DNA from: Syntrophaceae bacterium UBA2188
GTDB taxonomy: Bacteria > Desulfobacterota > BSN033 > UBA1163
Reading direction: 5' to 3'
Assembly (NCBI GenBank): GCA_002327985.1
Contig: DCVM01000029.1
Location: forward strand, 12,587 to 76,586
DNA: 64,000 nt
The notes below the pieces were generated by a model. That model saw only the letters and a list, made by a program, of their open reading frames with translations. It made no database searches and was not told the DNA's origin. Each line of letters opens with the position of its first letter. Position 1 is the stretch's first letter. Below, piece after piece: positions 8,288 through 17,085 of this stretch. The translations under genes were made by a program, and so were the position numbers.

Positions 8288-9451
8288 ATGGCAATGACAG
8301 ACTTTTTATTTACCTCAGAATCGGTCACTGAAGGTCATCCGGATAAAGTGGCAGATCAGATTTCGGATGCTATCCTGGACGCCATCATTGCTCAGGATAA
8401 GGAATCCCGGGTCGCCTGCGAAACCATGGTGACCACCGGAATGGCAATTATTGCAGGTGAAATTACCACGTCCTGCTATGTTCATATGCCATCCATTGTT
8501 CGGGAAACCATCAAAGAGATCGGATATCATGACTCGGCCATGGGATTTGATTGGGAGACCTGTGCGGTGATCACTTCCATTGATGAGCAGTCCTCCGACA
8601 TTAAGCAAGGAGTGGATGAAAAGGGAGATCGTGAGCAGGGAGCTGGAGATCAAGGGTTGATGTTCGGCTATGCCTGTAATGAAACCCCGGAGTTAATGCC
8701 CATGCCGATCATCTTTGCCCATCGCCTGACGCGACGATTGGCTGAGGCGCGGAAAAAAAAGATCCTCGAATTTTTAAGGCCTGATGGAAAATCTCAGGTG
8801 ACCATCCAATATATCAATGGGAAGCCAACCCGGGTGGATTCGGTTGTCATTGCGGCCCAGCACTCGGACAGGGTATCCTATGAGACCCTCAAAGAAGGGA
8901 TCATCGAAGAAGTCATTTTTAAAGTCATTCCTGAGGAGCTTCGAGACAAGACCACGAAATACTATGTCAATACAACAGGACGCTTCGTCATTGGAGGTCC
9001 GAAAGCCGATTGCGGGCTAACAGGAAGAAAAATTATCGTCGACACCTATGGAGGGGTAGGGAGCCATGGAGGAGGCTGTTTTTCAGGGAAAGATCCCTCA
9101 AAGATGGACCGAAGCGCTTCCTATATGGCCAGGCATGTTGCTAAGAATGTGGTGGCCGCAGGCCTGGCGGAAAAATGCGAAGTTCAAATCGCCTACACGA
9201 TTGGAAGAGCGGAGCCCGTTTCAGTGATGATCGATACCTCAAGAACCTCCAAAATATCTCCGGATAAGATTGCCAAGATCATTCGTAAACATTTTGACAT
9301 GAGGCCTAAGGCGATCATCAAATATCTCGACCTTCTCAATCCAATCTATAAAAATACAGCCTGCTATGGTCATTTCGGTCGAAATGAACCTGGGTTTTCT
9401 TGGGAGAGGACCCATCGGGCAGAAGAGCTAAGAAAGGCTGCAAGTCTTTAA
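8288..9451 (+). CDS. metK: S-adenosylmethionine synthetase
   Basis: MetK makes SAM from methionine and ATP. The 387-aa protein has the family landmarks SVTEGHPDKVADQISDAILD near the N-terminus, GAGDQGLMFGYA, and the P-loop-like GGGCFSGKDPSKMDRS. An AAGGAGG box precedes the ATG. It is followed 11 nt later by adenosylhomocysteinase, so SAM synthesis and SAH removal are coupled in one transcript. I saw no SAM riboswitch in the 96-bp upstream gap. Confidence 0.97.
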   Translation: MAMTDFLFTSESVTEGHPDKVADQISDAILDAIIAQDKESRVACETMVTTGMAIIAGEITTSCYVHMPSIVRETIKEIGYHDSAMGFDWETCAVITSIDEQSSDIKQGVDEKGDREQGAGDQGLMFGYACNETPELMPMPIIFAHRLTRRLAEARKKKILEFLRPDGKSQVTIQYINGKPTRVDSVVIAAQHSDRVSYETLKEGIIEEVIFKVIPEELRDKTTKYYVNTTGRFVIGGPKADCGLTGRKIIVDTYGGVGSHGGGCFSGKDPSKMDRSASYMARHVAKNVVAAGLAEKCEVQIAYTIGRAEPVSVMIDTSRTSKISPDKIAKIIRKHFDMRPKAIIKYLDLLNPIYKNTACYGHFGRNEPGFSWERTHRAEELRKAASL

Positions 9452-9462
9452 GAGAGGAGAAT

Positions 9463-10788
9463 ATGGATTACGATATTAAAGATCTTTCATTAGCCAAGAG
9501 AGGACGACTCAGGATGGAATGGGCAGAGAAGGCCATGCCTGTTTCGAAGTTGATCCGGAGCCGTTTTGAAAAAGAGAAGCCTCTAAAGGGAGTGCGTTTT
9601 TCAGCCTGCCTTCATGTGACCACTGAGACGGCAGTGTTAATGAGAACGCTTTTAGCAGGCGGAGCGAAATTGGTCCTCTGTGCTTCCAATCCTTTAAGCA
9701 CTCAGGACGATGTGGCGGCCTATCTGGTTAAAGAACTTAAAATTCCTGTCTTTGCCATCAAAGGGGAGGACAGTAAAACCTATTACACCCATATTCAGAA
9801 GGCCTTGGCTTACCTTCCCAACCTTACCATGGATGATGGGGCGGACCTGGTCTCCTCCCTTCACTTCATTGCCCTGAAAAAATGGAAGGAGCTTTCTCCT
9901 TCTGTTCGAAAATGGGCAGAGGGGCTTTCCCCGTCAAAACGGGAAGAAATGATTAAAGGGGTGATTGGTGGAACCGAGGAGACGACGACCGGTGTGATCC
10001 GACTCCGTTCCATGGAGGAGAAAGGAGTGCTGAATTTTCCGATCATCGCTGTCAATGACGCTGAGACCAAACACTTTTTTGATAATCGATATGGCACGGG
10101 ACAGTCTACGATCGATGGGATCATCCGGGCCACCAATCGATTGATGGCCGGGGCCACCTTTGTCGTCTCGGGTTATGGATGGTGTGGGAAGGGACTGGCC
10201 ATGAGGGCCAAAGGAATGGGAGCCAATGTCATCGTCACCGAGGTGAGTCCCCTCAGGGCTCTGGAAGCTGTCATGGATGGGTATCGGGTCATGCCCATTG
10301 CAGAGGCGGCAGAAGTGGGAGATATTTTTTGTACGGTCTCTGGGAATGTCAATGTCATCCGGAAGGAACACTTCTTAAAGATGAAGGATGGAGCCATCAT
10401 TGCCAATTCGGGCCACTTTAATGTAGAGCTGGATTTAGACGGACTCCGTGAAGCAACCCTTTCCCAGCGCAAAATCCGTGATTTTGTAGAGGAGTTTCAA
10501 CTCAAACAGGGACGGAGGGTCTACTTATTAGGAGAAGGAAGATTGATCAATCTTGCCGCAGCGGAAGGACATCCGTCCAGTGTGATGGACATGAGTTTTG
10601 CCAACCAGGCCCTGACCTCTGAATATTTGGTGAAACATCATCGAACTCTAAAGAGAAAGGTCTATTCCGTTCCTCTTGAGATTGATCAAGAGATCGCTCG
10701 GATCAAACTTCTTACGATGGGCATCCAGATTGATCGACTGACCAAAGAACAAGTCCACTATTTATCTTCATGGGAACAGGGCACGTAG
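9463..10788 (+). CDS. ahcY: Adenosylhomocysteinase
   Basis: This enzyme splits SAH into adenosine and homocysteine, which relieves product inhibition of methyltransferases. The 441-aa product shows ACLHVTTETAVLMRTLLAGG, the substrate segment ATNRLMAGATF and the NAD-binding GYGWCGKGLAMRAKGMGA (about 235-252), then the C-terminal family region around AAAEGHPSSVMDMSFANQA. The frame is open further upstream inside metK, but GAGAGGAG and the gene junction fix the start at 9463. It is shorter than the roughly 470 aa of many proteobacterial enzymes and closer to the compact type. Confidence 0.94.
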   Translation: MDYDIKDLSLAKRGRLRMEWAEKAMPVSKLIRSRFEKEKPLKGVRFSACLHVTTETAVLMRTLLAGGAKLVLCASNPLSTQDDVAAYLVKELKIPVFAIKGEDSKTYYTHIQKALAYLPNLTMDDGADLVSSLHFIALKKWKELSPSVRKWAEGLSPSKREEMIKGVIGGTEETTTGVIRLRSMEEKGVLNFPIIAVNDAETKHFFDNRYGTGQSTIDGIIRATNRLMAGATFVVSGYGWCGKGLAMRAKGMGANVIVTEVSPLRALEAVMDGYRVMPIAEAAEVGDIFCTVSGNVNVIRKEHFLKMKDGAIIANSGHFNVELDLDGLREATLSQRKIRDFVEEFQLKQGRRVYLLGEGRLINLAAAEGHPSSVMDMSFANQALTSEYLVKHHRTLKRKVYSVPLEIDQEIARIKLLTMGIQIDRLTKEQVHYLSSWEQGT

Positions 10789-10819
10789 ATCTTAACTGCG
10801 ACCATACCCAAAACATTTG

Positions 10820-11884
10820 ATGAAGCGAAGGAAAACCCGTCAGATATCAATCGGCCCTGTTAAGATCGGGGGAGAGGCGCCCATTTCGGTCCAGTCGATG
10901 ACCAAAACCGATACGAGGGATATCCGAAAGACGGTCCATCAGATCCGACGTCTTGAAGAGGCTGGCTGTGAAATAGTTCGGGTAGCGGTTGTGGATGAAG
11001 AGGCAGCCCGGGCCATCATTGAAATTAAAAAGAGGATTCGAATTCCCCTCATTGCAGATATCCACTTCCACTCCCGCTTGGCTTTGATGGCGATGGACTC
11101 AGGGGCGGATGGTCTCCGGATCAATCCTGGAAATATTGGAGGTAGGGACCGTCTGAAGCCCATCATCACCGAAGCGAAAAATCGTTCCATTCCCATTCGC
11201 ATCGGAGTAAATTCCGGTTCATTGGAGAAAGACCTACTAAAAAGGTATGGAGGAACAACTCCTGAGGCCATGGTCTCAAGTGCTTTGCGGACGATCCAAT
11301 GGATGGAGGATCTCGGTTTTCGTCTGATCAAAGTTTCTTTAAAGGCGTCCGATGCTTTGAGAACCGTGGACGCCTACCGGATGTTTTCAAAAAGATTGAA
11401 TTACCCACTTCACCTGGGAGTGACCGAAGCCGGAAAAGGTTCCGGAGCGATCGTTAAATCTTCTCTCGGCATAGGACTCCTTCTGAGGGAGGGGATCGGG
11501 GATACGATCCGGGTGTCATTAACAGGAGACCCTATTGAAGAAGTACGCGTCGCCTACGAAATATTGAGGACCTTGAATATTCGCAAACGAGGCATTGAGA
11601 TCATTTCCTGTCCGACCTGCGGTCGTTGCGAAATCGATCTCACCCATCTTGTTGAAGCGGTTGAAAGAACCACAAAGAAAATAACTACTCCGCTCACCGT
11701 GGCCATCATGGGGTGTGTGGTCAATGGGCCGGGTGAGGCAAAAGAAGCAGATATCGGGATTGCTGGGGGGAGGGGAATAGGCGTCCTTTTTAAAAGAGGA
11801 AATATTGTAAGGAAGGTGAAGGAAAAAGATTTTTTCCGAGTCCTTCTCAATGAAGTCAGGGGGATGGTGGAAAATAAACCATGA
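10820..11884 (+). CDS. ispG: 4-hydroxy-3-methylbut-2-enyl diphosphate synthase
   Basis: IspG is the [4Fe-4S] enzyme of the MEP isoprenoid pathway that converts MEcPP to HMBPP. The 354-aa protein has the TIM-barrel part with SVQSMTKTDTRD and LIADIHFH. The cluster-binding domain has Cys264 and Cys267 in CPTCGRCE and Cys299 in GCVVNGPGEAKEADIGIAGG. A TTG directly precedes the ATG at 10820. It converges with the downstream minus-strand gene. Confidence 0.96.
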   Translation: MKRRKTRQISIGPVKIGGEAPISVQSMTKTDTRDIRKTVHQIRRLEEAGCEIVRVAVVDEEAARAIIEIKKRIRIPLIADIHFHSRLALMAMDSGADGLRINPGNIGGRDRLKPIITEAKNRSIPIRIGVNSGSLEKDLLKRYGGTTPEAMVSSALRTIQWMEDLGFRLIKVSLKASDALRTVDAYRMFSKRLNYPLHLGVTEAGKGSGAIVKSSLGIGLLLREGIGDTIRVSLTGDPIEEVRVAYEILRTLNIRKRGIEIISCPTCGRCEIDLTHLVEAVERTTKKITTPLTVAIMGCVVNGPGEAKEADIGIAGGRGIGVLFKRGNIVRKVKEKDFFRVLLNEVRGMVENKP

Positions 11885-11931
11885 ACGATGAACGACGGAC
11901 AATGAACAATGAACGGTTCCTCGTTTAATGT
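11885..11931. repeat. Mosaic inverted repeat at a convergent junction
   Basis: The spacer repeats the word ATGAAC/GAACGA several times, then its complement GTTC/CGTTC, so the two halves can pair. It separates the convergent ispG and CDP-alcohol phosphotransferase genes and could act as a bidirectional 3'-end structure. The right arm extends slightly into the minus-strand gene's last codons. Confidence 0.5.
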
Positions 11932-12522
11932 TTATCGTTCACCGTTAACACGAAGTTTCTTCCATACATAATAGATTCGCTGAAGCACGGTGAAGTGGGT
12001 GAGAATAGCGAGAATCCAGAGAACGGGTTCCATCCATTGGAACAGGCATCCTATTGAAAGGAGGATGATGCGTTCCGCCCTTTCCATAAGCCCGAGGGTG
12101 CACGGAACGTTTAGCGACTCTGCCTTGGCTCGAACATAAGGGATCAGAACCGTACCAATGCTGACGATAGAGGTAAGAATGACAAGGCCAGGATGTCCTT
12201 TTCTTAGATAAACAATAAGGAGGGCAAGAAGAAGGAGGAGATCCGAATATCGATCTAAGACCGAATCTAAGAAGCTTCCGAGGGCTGTCACCCTTCCCAG
12301 TTTTCTGGCCACGACGCCATCAAAGAGGTCAAAAAGGCCTGAGAGGATGATCGCCAATCCTGCGAGAAACCAAAATCCCTTGAGAATCAGAAGAGAAGCG
12401 GCAAGGGTTGCAAAAAATCCTATGAGGGTGAAGAAATTGGGATTGCCATGTTCTCCCGAAAATAGTTTAAGAACATCATAGAGGTAAGGATCGAGTCGAT
12501 GTCCGATTTGATTGCCAATCAT
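11932..12522 (-). CDS. CDP-alcohol phosphatidyltransferase family protein
   Basis: This membrane enzyme transfers a phosphoalcohol from a CDP-activated lipid or alcohol. The complete catalytic motif DG(x2)AR(x8)G(x3)D(x3)D is visible: D68, G69, A72, R73, G82, D86, D90. About five to six hydrophobic segments flank it. The start at 12522 (MIGNQIGHRLDP) gives 196 aa, a normal length, with AAGGAAA upstream. A longer frame begins at 12672 but adds 50 poorly hydrophobic residues. The exact product (phosphatidylglycerol-phosphate, inositol-phosphate or another) cannot be told from the motif. Confidence 0.85.
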   Translation of the reverse strand: MIGNQIGHRLDPYLYDVLKLFSGEHGNPNFFTLIGFFATLAASLLILKGFWFLAGLAIILSGLFDLFDGVVARKLGRVTALGSFLDSVLDRYSDLLLLLALLIVYLRKGHPGLVILTSIVSIGTVLIPYVRAKAESLNVPCTLGLMERAERIILLSIGCLFQWMEPVLWILAILTHFTVLQRIYYVWKKLRVNGER

Positions 12523-12690
12523 CTTTGAGATTTTCCTTCTCTCCTCCCCTCGGTAATCAGGGGGAGCAGTGAGGGCGGAAGGAGAGTTTGGAAGAGAACA
12601 TAACATTTCTAATAAAAAAGTCAATTTAAAGGGGATCGAGGGGCAATCGGTTTCATTCTTCCAATCATCCATTGTTCCAGGAGAGCGAAT

Positions 12691-14397
12691 GTGTCTTCCA
12701 AAGAAGATTTAAAGGCGATCCTAACAAGGATTGATGATAGGAGCTATAAAGCTTATAAAGAGATTGAAGGAAGTTTTAACTTCGGGACCTTTACTCTCCA
12801 TATTGATCATGTCCAGGGAGATCCCTTTGCTGCTCCTTCACGTTTAAGGGTTACGGTCCTTCTTTCTAAGACTGGATTTCCACCTTCTCTCTACGAGAAA
12901 CGAATTAGGCGAATTGCTTTTCAAGATTTTATTGCCCGGCGATTCGAGGCGGTTCAATCAAAGACGGCCAAAGGTCACCGGGGAACGGGAAAGAGCGGTC
13001 TCATCAGCATTGATGGTGGAAAACAGGAGATTCTGGAACGGAGCGCAGTGTGGATGGATGCTCATGGGATTGAGGTTCGATTCACCGTGGGCCTTCCCGC
13101 GGATGGAAGAAGAATTTTAGGAAGGCAGGCCGCAGCCATTTTCTTTCAGGAGATTCCACAAATCGTCGAATCATCACTTTCCTATTCTTACTATGACCCA
13201 CCCGAGGTGAAGAAGCATGTGGAGGTCGCTGAAGACCAGGAGGCAATCCGCGGACAATTAGAGGAGAAAGGGTGCGTGGCTTTTATTGCCGATATGTCCA
13301 TTCTTCCGAGAAGAAGTGGAGTGGATGATCGACCCCTCACCCAGAATGCTGTTTCTTTCTATTCTCCACCTGAGATGGCAGTAGAAATGATTGTCCCAAA
13401 TCGAGGCCGGATCAAGGGGATGGGAATTCCCAAGGGGGTCTCCTTAATTGTGGGGGGCGGGTTTCATGGAAAGACCACGCTTCTTAATGCCATTGAACGG
13501 GGGATCTATCCACATCTTCCCGGGGATGGGAGGGAGTATGTGGTCACCCTCGATTCTGCTGTCAAGATTCGCGCTGAGGATGGCAGAAACATTGAGAAGG
13601 TGGATATCAGCCCTTTCATCAATCACCTTCCACAGGGGAAGGATACGGTGAGGTTTTCAACGGAGAATGCCAGTGGGTCGACCTCCCAGGCCGCCAACAT
13701 CATCGAAGCGCTGGAGATGGGCTCAAAGCTCCTCCTGATCGATGAGGATACCTCGGCAACGAATTTTATGGTAAGGGACGAACGGATGCAAGATTTGGTG
13801 ACGAAGGATAAGGAGCCGATCACCCCTTTTGTAGATAAGGTTAGGAAACTGTACAATAATCTGGGGGTTTCCACCATTCTGGTGATGGGAGGTTCTGGAG
13901 ATTATTTTGATGTGGCGGATACGGTTATCATGATGGATAGCTACCAAGCTCGCTGTGTGACGTCCAGGGCGAAGGAGATTGCTTTAAAACATATCAGCAA
14001 ACGAGTGGATGAGGGGGGGGAACGGTTTGGAAGGATCACTGAAAGAAAACCCCTCGTCCAGAGTTTCGATGCAAGCCGTGGACGGAGAGAGGTGAAGATC
14101 GATGCCAAGGGGACGAGGACGATCCTTTTTGGATCGACAGCCATTGACCTTTCCTACTTAGAGCAGTTGGTTGATCCCAGTCAAACTCGGGCCATTGGCT
14201 TGATGATCCATTACTACAGTGAGACCTATTTGGAAAACGGAGTGTCTTTACGGGAAGGCTTAACCCAGGTGATGAAGGATGTTCAAGAGAAGGGATTTGA
14301 TATCCTTCTCCCATACAAAGTTGGAAATCTTGCTATGCCTCGCATCGATGAGTTAGCCGGTGCAATCAATAGGATGAGAACGTTGAAGATAAGATGA
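12691..14397 (+). CDS. ABC-class ATPase of the PF09818 type
   Basis: The 568-aa cytoplasmic protein has an N-terminal domain (about 1-230) and an ABC-like ATPase core with Walker A GGGFHGKTTLLNAIERG, Walker B LLLIDEDTSATNF and a conserved VRDERMQ segment. These are hallmarks of the family annotated as predicted ATPases of the ABC class, whose trypanosomal member MRB1590 binds RNA. There is no membrane partner, so it is not a transporter. The start is GTG 12691 with AGGAG upstream; an ATG 2 nt earlier is in another frame. It probably shares a transcript with purC (gap 19 nt). The substrate is unknown. Confidence 0.82.
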   Translation: MSSKEDLKAILTRIDDRSYKAYKEIEGSFNFGTFTLHIDHVQGDPFAAPSRLRVTVLLSKTGFPPSLYEKRIRRIAFQDFIARRFEAVQSKTAKGHRGTGKSGLISIDGGKQEILERSAVWMDAHGIEVRFTVGLPADGRRILGRQAAAIFFQEIPQIVESSLSYSYYDPPEVKKHVEVAEDQEAIRGQLEEKGCVAFIADMSILPRRSGVDDRPLTQNAVSFYSPPEMAVEMIVPNRGRIKGMGIPKGVSLIVGGGFHGKTTLLNAIERGIYPHLPGDGREYVVTLDSAVKIRAEDGRNIEKVDISPFINHLPQGKDTVRFSTENASGSTSQAANIIEALEMGSKLLLIDEDTSATNFMVRDERMQDLVTKDKEPITPFVDKVRKLYNNLGVSTILVMGGSGDYFDVADTVIMMDSYQARCVTSRAKEIALKHISKRVDEGGERFGRITERKPLVQSFDASRGRREVKIDAKGTRTILFGSTAIDLSYLEQLVDPSQTRAIGLMIHYYSETYLENGVSLREGLTQVMKDVQEKGFDILLPYKVGNLAMPRIDELAGAINRMRTLKIR

Positions 14398-14416
14398 AAT
14401 AAAAATGGAGGATCTT

Positions 14417-15340
14417 ATGCAGACTCATGTGGTATCTACAACAGAGTTTAAGGGTTTAAAATTGAAGGGAAGGGGAAAGGTAAGGGATATTTACGATCTC
14501 GGCGATCAACTGATCATCGTCGCGACCGATCGGATGTCCGCCTTTGATGTGGTCATGCCGAACCCCATTCCGGATAAAGGAAGGATCCTGACGCAACTTT
14601 CCAAATTCTGGTTTGATCTGACCAGGGAAATTGTTCCCAATCATGTCATTTCAACAAAAGTGGAAGATTATCCTAAAGAGTGTGAACCTTATCTGGAAAT
14701 GTTGAGAGATCGCTCCATGCTGGTGATGAAGACAGAAGTCCTTCCCGTCGAGTGTGTGGTCAGAGGTTACCTTTCCGGTTCGGGGTGGGAAGAATATATA
14801 AGGACAGGAGAGGTCTGTGGTATTCGGCTTCCAAAGGGTCTTGTGGAATCTTCAAAGTTAGACGAGCCGATCTTTACCCCTGCCACCAAGGCAGAGGTGG
14901 GGCTCCACGACGAAAATATTAACTTCGAAAAAGTGGAAAAGATAGTAGGCAAAGAATTGGCAAAAAGGCTGAAAACACTTTCATTAATGATTTATAAAAA
15001 GTCCCAAGACATTGCTGAAAGGAAAGGGATTATCATCGCCGATACGAAGATGGAATTCGGGATCAAAGACAAAAACCTTATTTTGATCGATGAGCTTCTC
15101 ACCCCGGACTCTTCTCGTTTTTGGCCCAAAGATGAGTATCAACCCGGTGGTTCCCAAAAGAGTTTTGATAAACAGTTCCTCAGAGATTACCTCCTATCTA
15201 TCCACTGGGATAAGAATCCGCCAGCTCCCAATCTGCCAGAAGAAATTATCCAAAAGACCCGAGAAAAATATATCGAGGCTTACGAGAGGCTGGTAGGGCA
15301 ATCCCTTACCCCCGCCCTCTCTACTGGTGGGAGAGGATAG
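14417..15340 (+). CDS. purC: SAICAR synthase (purine biosynthesis)
   Basis: PurC joins aspartate to CAIR in purine synthesis. The 307-aa product shows GKVRDIYDLGDQLIIVATDR, VECVVRGYLSGSGWEEY and LIDELLTPDSSRFW. GGAGG lies 5 nt before ATG 14417, so that start is preferred over ATG 14405. The last dozen residues (SLTPALSTGGRG) are encoded by an intergenic-type hairpin repeat, so the native C-terminus was probably replaced or extended by the repeat. The enzyme core is complete. Confidence 0.95.
   Translation: MQTHVVSTTEFKGLKLKGRGKVRDIYDLGDQLIIVATDRMSAFDVVMPNPIPDKGRILTQLSKFWFDLTREIVPNHVISTKVEDYPKECEPYLEMLRDRSMLVMKTEVLPVECVVRGYLSGSGWEEYIRTGEVCGIRLPKGLVESSKLDEPIFTPATKAEVGLHDENINFEKVEKIVGKELAKRLKTLSLMIYKKSQDIAERKGIIIADTKMEFGIKDKNLILIDELLTPDSSRFWPKDEYQPGGSQKSFDKQFLRDYLLSIHWDKNPPAPNLPEEIIQKTREKYIEAYERLVGQSLTPALSTGGRG
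15316..15336. repeat. CCTCTC/GAGAGG hairpin overlapping the purC 3' end
   Basis: CCTCTC at 15316-15321 pairs with GAGAGG at 15331-15336 across a short loop. The same design recurs at 49161, 56368 and 59293. Here it lies inside the coding sequence and supplies the last residues of PurC. Confidence 0.6.
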
Positions 15341-15365
15341 AGGTGAGGAGAAACATAAGGTTCTG

Positions 15366-16370
15366 ATGTCCCTATCTCAAGAAATTCTTAAAGATAAATT
15401 TAGGGGCGCTATTCTCGGGGGTTTTCTGGGAGATGCCTTTGGATCGGGCTTCGAAGGGATGCATCCTGATAGAGTGATGTTTCACCTAAGCAATCTTGAT
15501 TCACCTTCGGCTCATCACTTCGTGTCAAAAAAATATCACAGAACTTACACCGATGATACGGACATGACACTGGCGCTGGCCGAATCCATCGTTCAAACCG
15601 GTCGGATCGATCCGGAACAGATTGCGAAACAGTTCAGCCTCACTTGCGATCTGACCCGTGGGTATGCTAGTGGGACAATTAAAGCTGTCCTGGCGCTCAG
15701 GGCCGGCATGAAATGGTATGAAGTGGCACGAATCGTTTTTGAAAATGGGTCATTTGGAAATGGAGCGGCCATGAGGGTCTCTCCGGTAGGGCTCCTCTAT
15801 CATCACGACCTAAATCGTCTCCAAGAGGCAGCCATCCAACAGGCAAGTATCACTCACGTCCATCCAATAGGTCAATGGGGGGCAGTGATGCAGGCCTTCT
15901 CTGTAGGATTGGCAGTAACACAGAGACCGAAGGAGCCATTTAAAAAAGAGACAATGGTGACCAACCTGAGGGAAATTCTTTGGGGTGGACCGATCGAATA
16001 TATGAAGGCCTTAAATAGGATTGAAGAAATGGTGACTCACGACAAAAAACTTGTAGCCCGGGAAGTTGTGAGTTTCCTCGGGAATGGTGTGGAAGCCCAC
16101 TTCTCTGTCCCCAGCGCCTGCTATATTGCAATCACTTATAGTCCTGATTTCTGTGATGCCATACGGGCAGCCATTTCTCTCGGAGGGGATACCGATACGA
16201 TTGCGGGGATGGTGGGGGCCATCGTGGGTGCCCATATTGGAGAAAAAGGACTTCCGATGGAATGGATAGAACAATTGGAAGATGGACCTCGTGGCTGCTC
16301 TTTTGCGATCAATTTAGCGGATAGGCTTTTTGAAACCTGGTGTAAAATTCATCCATCCTCTACAGGATGA
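15366..16370 (+). CDS. ADP-ribosylglycohydrolase family protein
   Basis: The DraG/ARH fold removes ADP-ribose from proteins or small molecules using two Mg ions. The 334-aa product has FRGAILGGFLGDAFGSGFEG at the N-terminus, the metal-binding TYTDDTDMTLALAES, FGNGAAMRVSP, and the C-terminal SLGGDTDTIAGMVGAIVGA that supplies the other metal ligands. The ATG at 15366 is chosen because the open frame upstream runs into the purC hairpin. No ADP-ribosyltransferase gene is visible nearby, so its target is unknown. Confidence 0.9.
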   Translation: MSLSQEILKDKFRGAILGGFLGDAFGSGFEGMHPDRVMFHLSNLDSPSAHHFVSKKYHRTYTDDTDMTLALAESIVQTGRIDPEQIAKQFSLTCDLTRGYASGTIKAVLALRAGMKWYEVARIVFENGSFGNGAAMRVSPVGLLYHHDLNRLQEAAIQQASITHVHPIGQWGAVMQAFSVGLAVTQRPKEPFKKETMVTNLREILWGGPIEYMKALNRIEEMVTHDKKLVAREVVSFLGNGVEAHFSVPSACYIAITYSPDFCDAIRAAISLGGDTDTIAGMVGAIVGAHIGEKGLPMEWIEQLEDGPRGCSFAINLADRLFETWCKIHPSSTG

Positions 16371-16468
16371 ATTGATTGCTACCGAAAGATGGTAAGTTTA
16401 TAACAAATGGCATTGGATTTGCTGCAATTCATTATAAGGGGCCGTTCTGCTTTTGCAGTGCTCATCCC

Positions 16469-16750
16469 TTAACCCCCCTTTTGGTTATTTTTTGCATGAG
16501 TAAGGTTTTGTGATAGGGATGGATGGACCTGATTCGTCGCTTGATAGAGGGGGTATCTTAACACTTCCTTCTTTTCAAAGGTGACGAGGTTGGTTGTTTC
16601 AAAAGTTGAAACCCGTGATAAGTCAAAGTGAAGCTCAACCCAGAGATAAGTGACCGCATCATTCACATCGTCACTCCTAATAATAAAGTCATGTACATTT
16701 CCCCGCCCAAATCGAATGAGACCGGACATAAGTTCTTCATATCCCATCAT
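16469..16750 (-). CDS. Small protein of unknown function behind a GEMM riboswitch
   Basis: I do not recognise this 93-aa protein. The ATG at 16750 has GGAAGGGAGAG just upstream; a longer frame to 16858 lacks an SD. The central part (LIRFGRGNVHDFIIRSDD, then LWVELHFDL and FETTNLVTFEKKEV) looks like a small folded beta-rich domain; the tail from about residue 65 is polar and low in hydrophobics. There is no signal peptide and no PilZ motif. The transcript would start at the sigma-54 promoter at 17070 and pass the riboswitch and its terminator. A 49-codon frame (16737-16886) overlaps the start and could be a leader peptide. Confidence 0.6.
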   Translation of the reverse strand: MMGYEELMSGLIRFGRGNVHDFIIRSDDVNDAVTYLWVELHFDLSRVSTFETTNLVTFEKKEVLRYPLYQATNQVHPSLSQNLTHAKNNQKGG

Positions 16751-16910
16751 GATAACTCTCCCTTCCAAATAGAGTGGTAAAGGTCTTTTCCATCCAGATA
16801 CAGATCCATCTTGCCCTCTTTTTTCCGATGACTTTCCTGAGGTGGTACTGAAAGCCAATGATCTTATTGATGAGGTAATTTCTCATTATTATTAAGGGAT
16901 GGCTCCTAAA

Positions 16911-16943
16911 AATGAAAAGCCCGTGTTAACATTGACCACGGGC
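16911..16943 (-). terminator. Riboswitch-linked intrinsic terminator
   Basis: On the minus strand GCCCGTG pairs with CACGGGC (16919-16943), followed by TTTTCATTTTT. Its 5' arm (GCCCGTGG) is also perfectly complementary to CCACGGG inside the aptamer (16988-16994), which gives a clear terminator/antiterminator choice. Confidence 0.8.
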
Positions 16944-16957
16944 GCAAAAACTTCTTC

Positions 16958-17035
16958 TGCTTCGGCAACCCGGCCATCCCAATAGGACCCGTGGCTTTCC
17001 GTCCCACGATCGCTCGTGGTTTGGCTTTATCGGTG
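16958..17035 (-). promoter_or_regulatory. GEMM-I riboswitch aptamer (c-di-GMP type), copy 1
   Basis: Read on the minus strand the segment contains the GEMM-I landmarks in order: CCGATAAAGCCAAACC, a short hairpin, GGGACGGAAAGCCACGGG, a second hairpin, and GATGGCCGGGTTGCCGAAG. These match the two-helix cyclic-di-GMP-I fold of Geobacter-like aptamers. By eye, the base aligned with G20 of Vc2 is G, which would favour c-di-GMP over cGAMP, but this needs a proper alignment. The expression platform is the terminator at 16911-16943. The controlled gene is the small ORF at 16469-16750. Confidence 0.88.
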
Positions 17036-17069
17036 AATCTGACCTATTTAATTGTTTGATTATGATATG

Positions 17070-17085
17070 AGCAATTTCAGTGCCA
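17070..17085 (-). promoter_or_regulatory. Sigma-54 promoter upstream of GEMM copy 1
   Basis: The minus strand reads TGGCACTGAAATTGCT, a full match to the -24/-12 consensus TGGCAC-N5-TTGCW. The expected start point, about 12 nt beyond the -12 GC, leaves roughly 25 nt before the aptamer. An enhancer-binding activator would be required; none is encoded next to it. Confidence 0.75.

Noticed and set aside
16406..16421. Plus-strand sigma-54-like TGGCATTGGATTTGCT.
   Set aside because: It fits the spacing, but no plus-strand gene follows for more than 2 kb, and the -24 box is weaker than that at 17070.
16737..16886. 49-codon ORF ahead of the GEMM-controlled small gene.
   Set aside because: Its SD is about 16 nt away and its composition is not convincing; mentioned only as a possible leader peptide.
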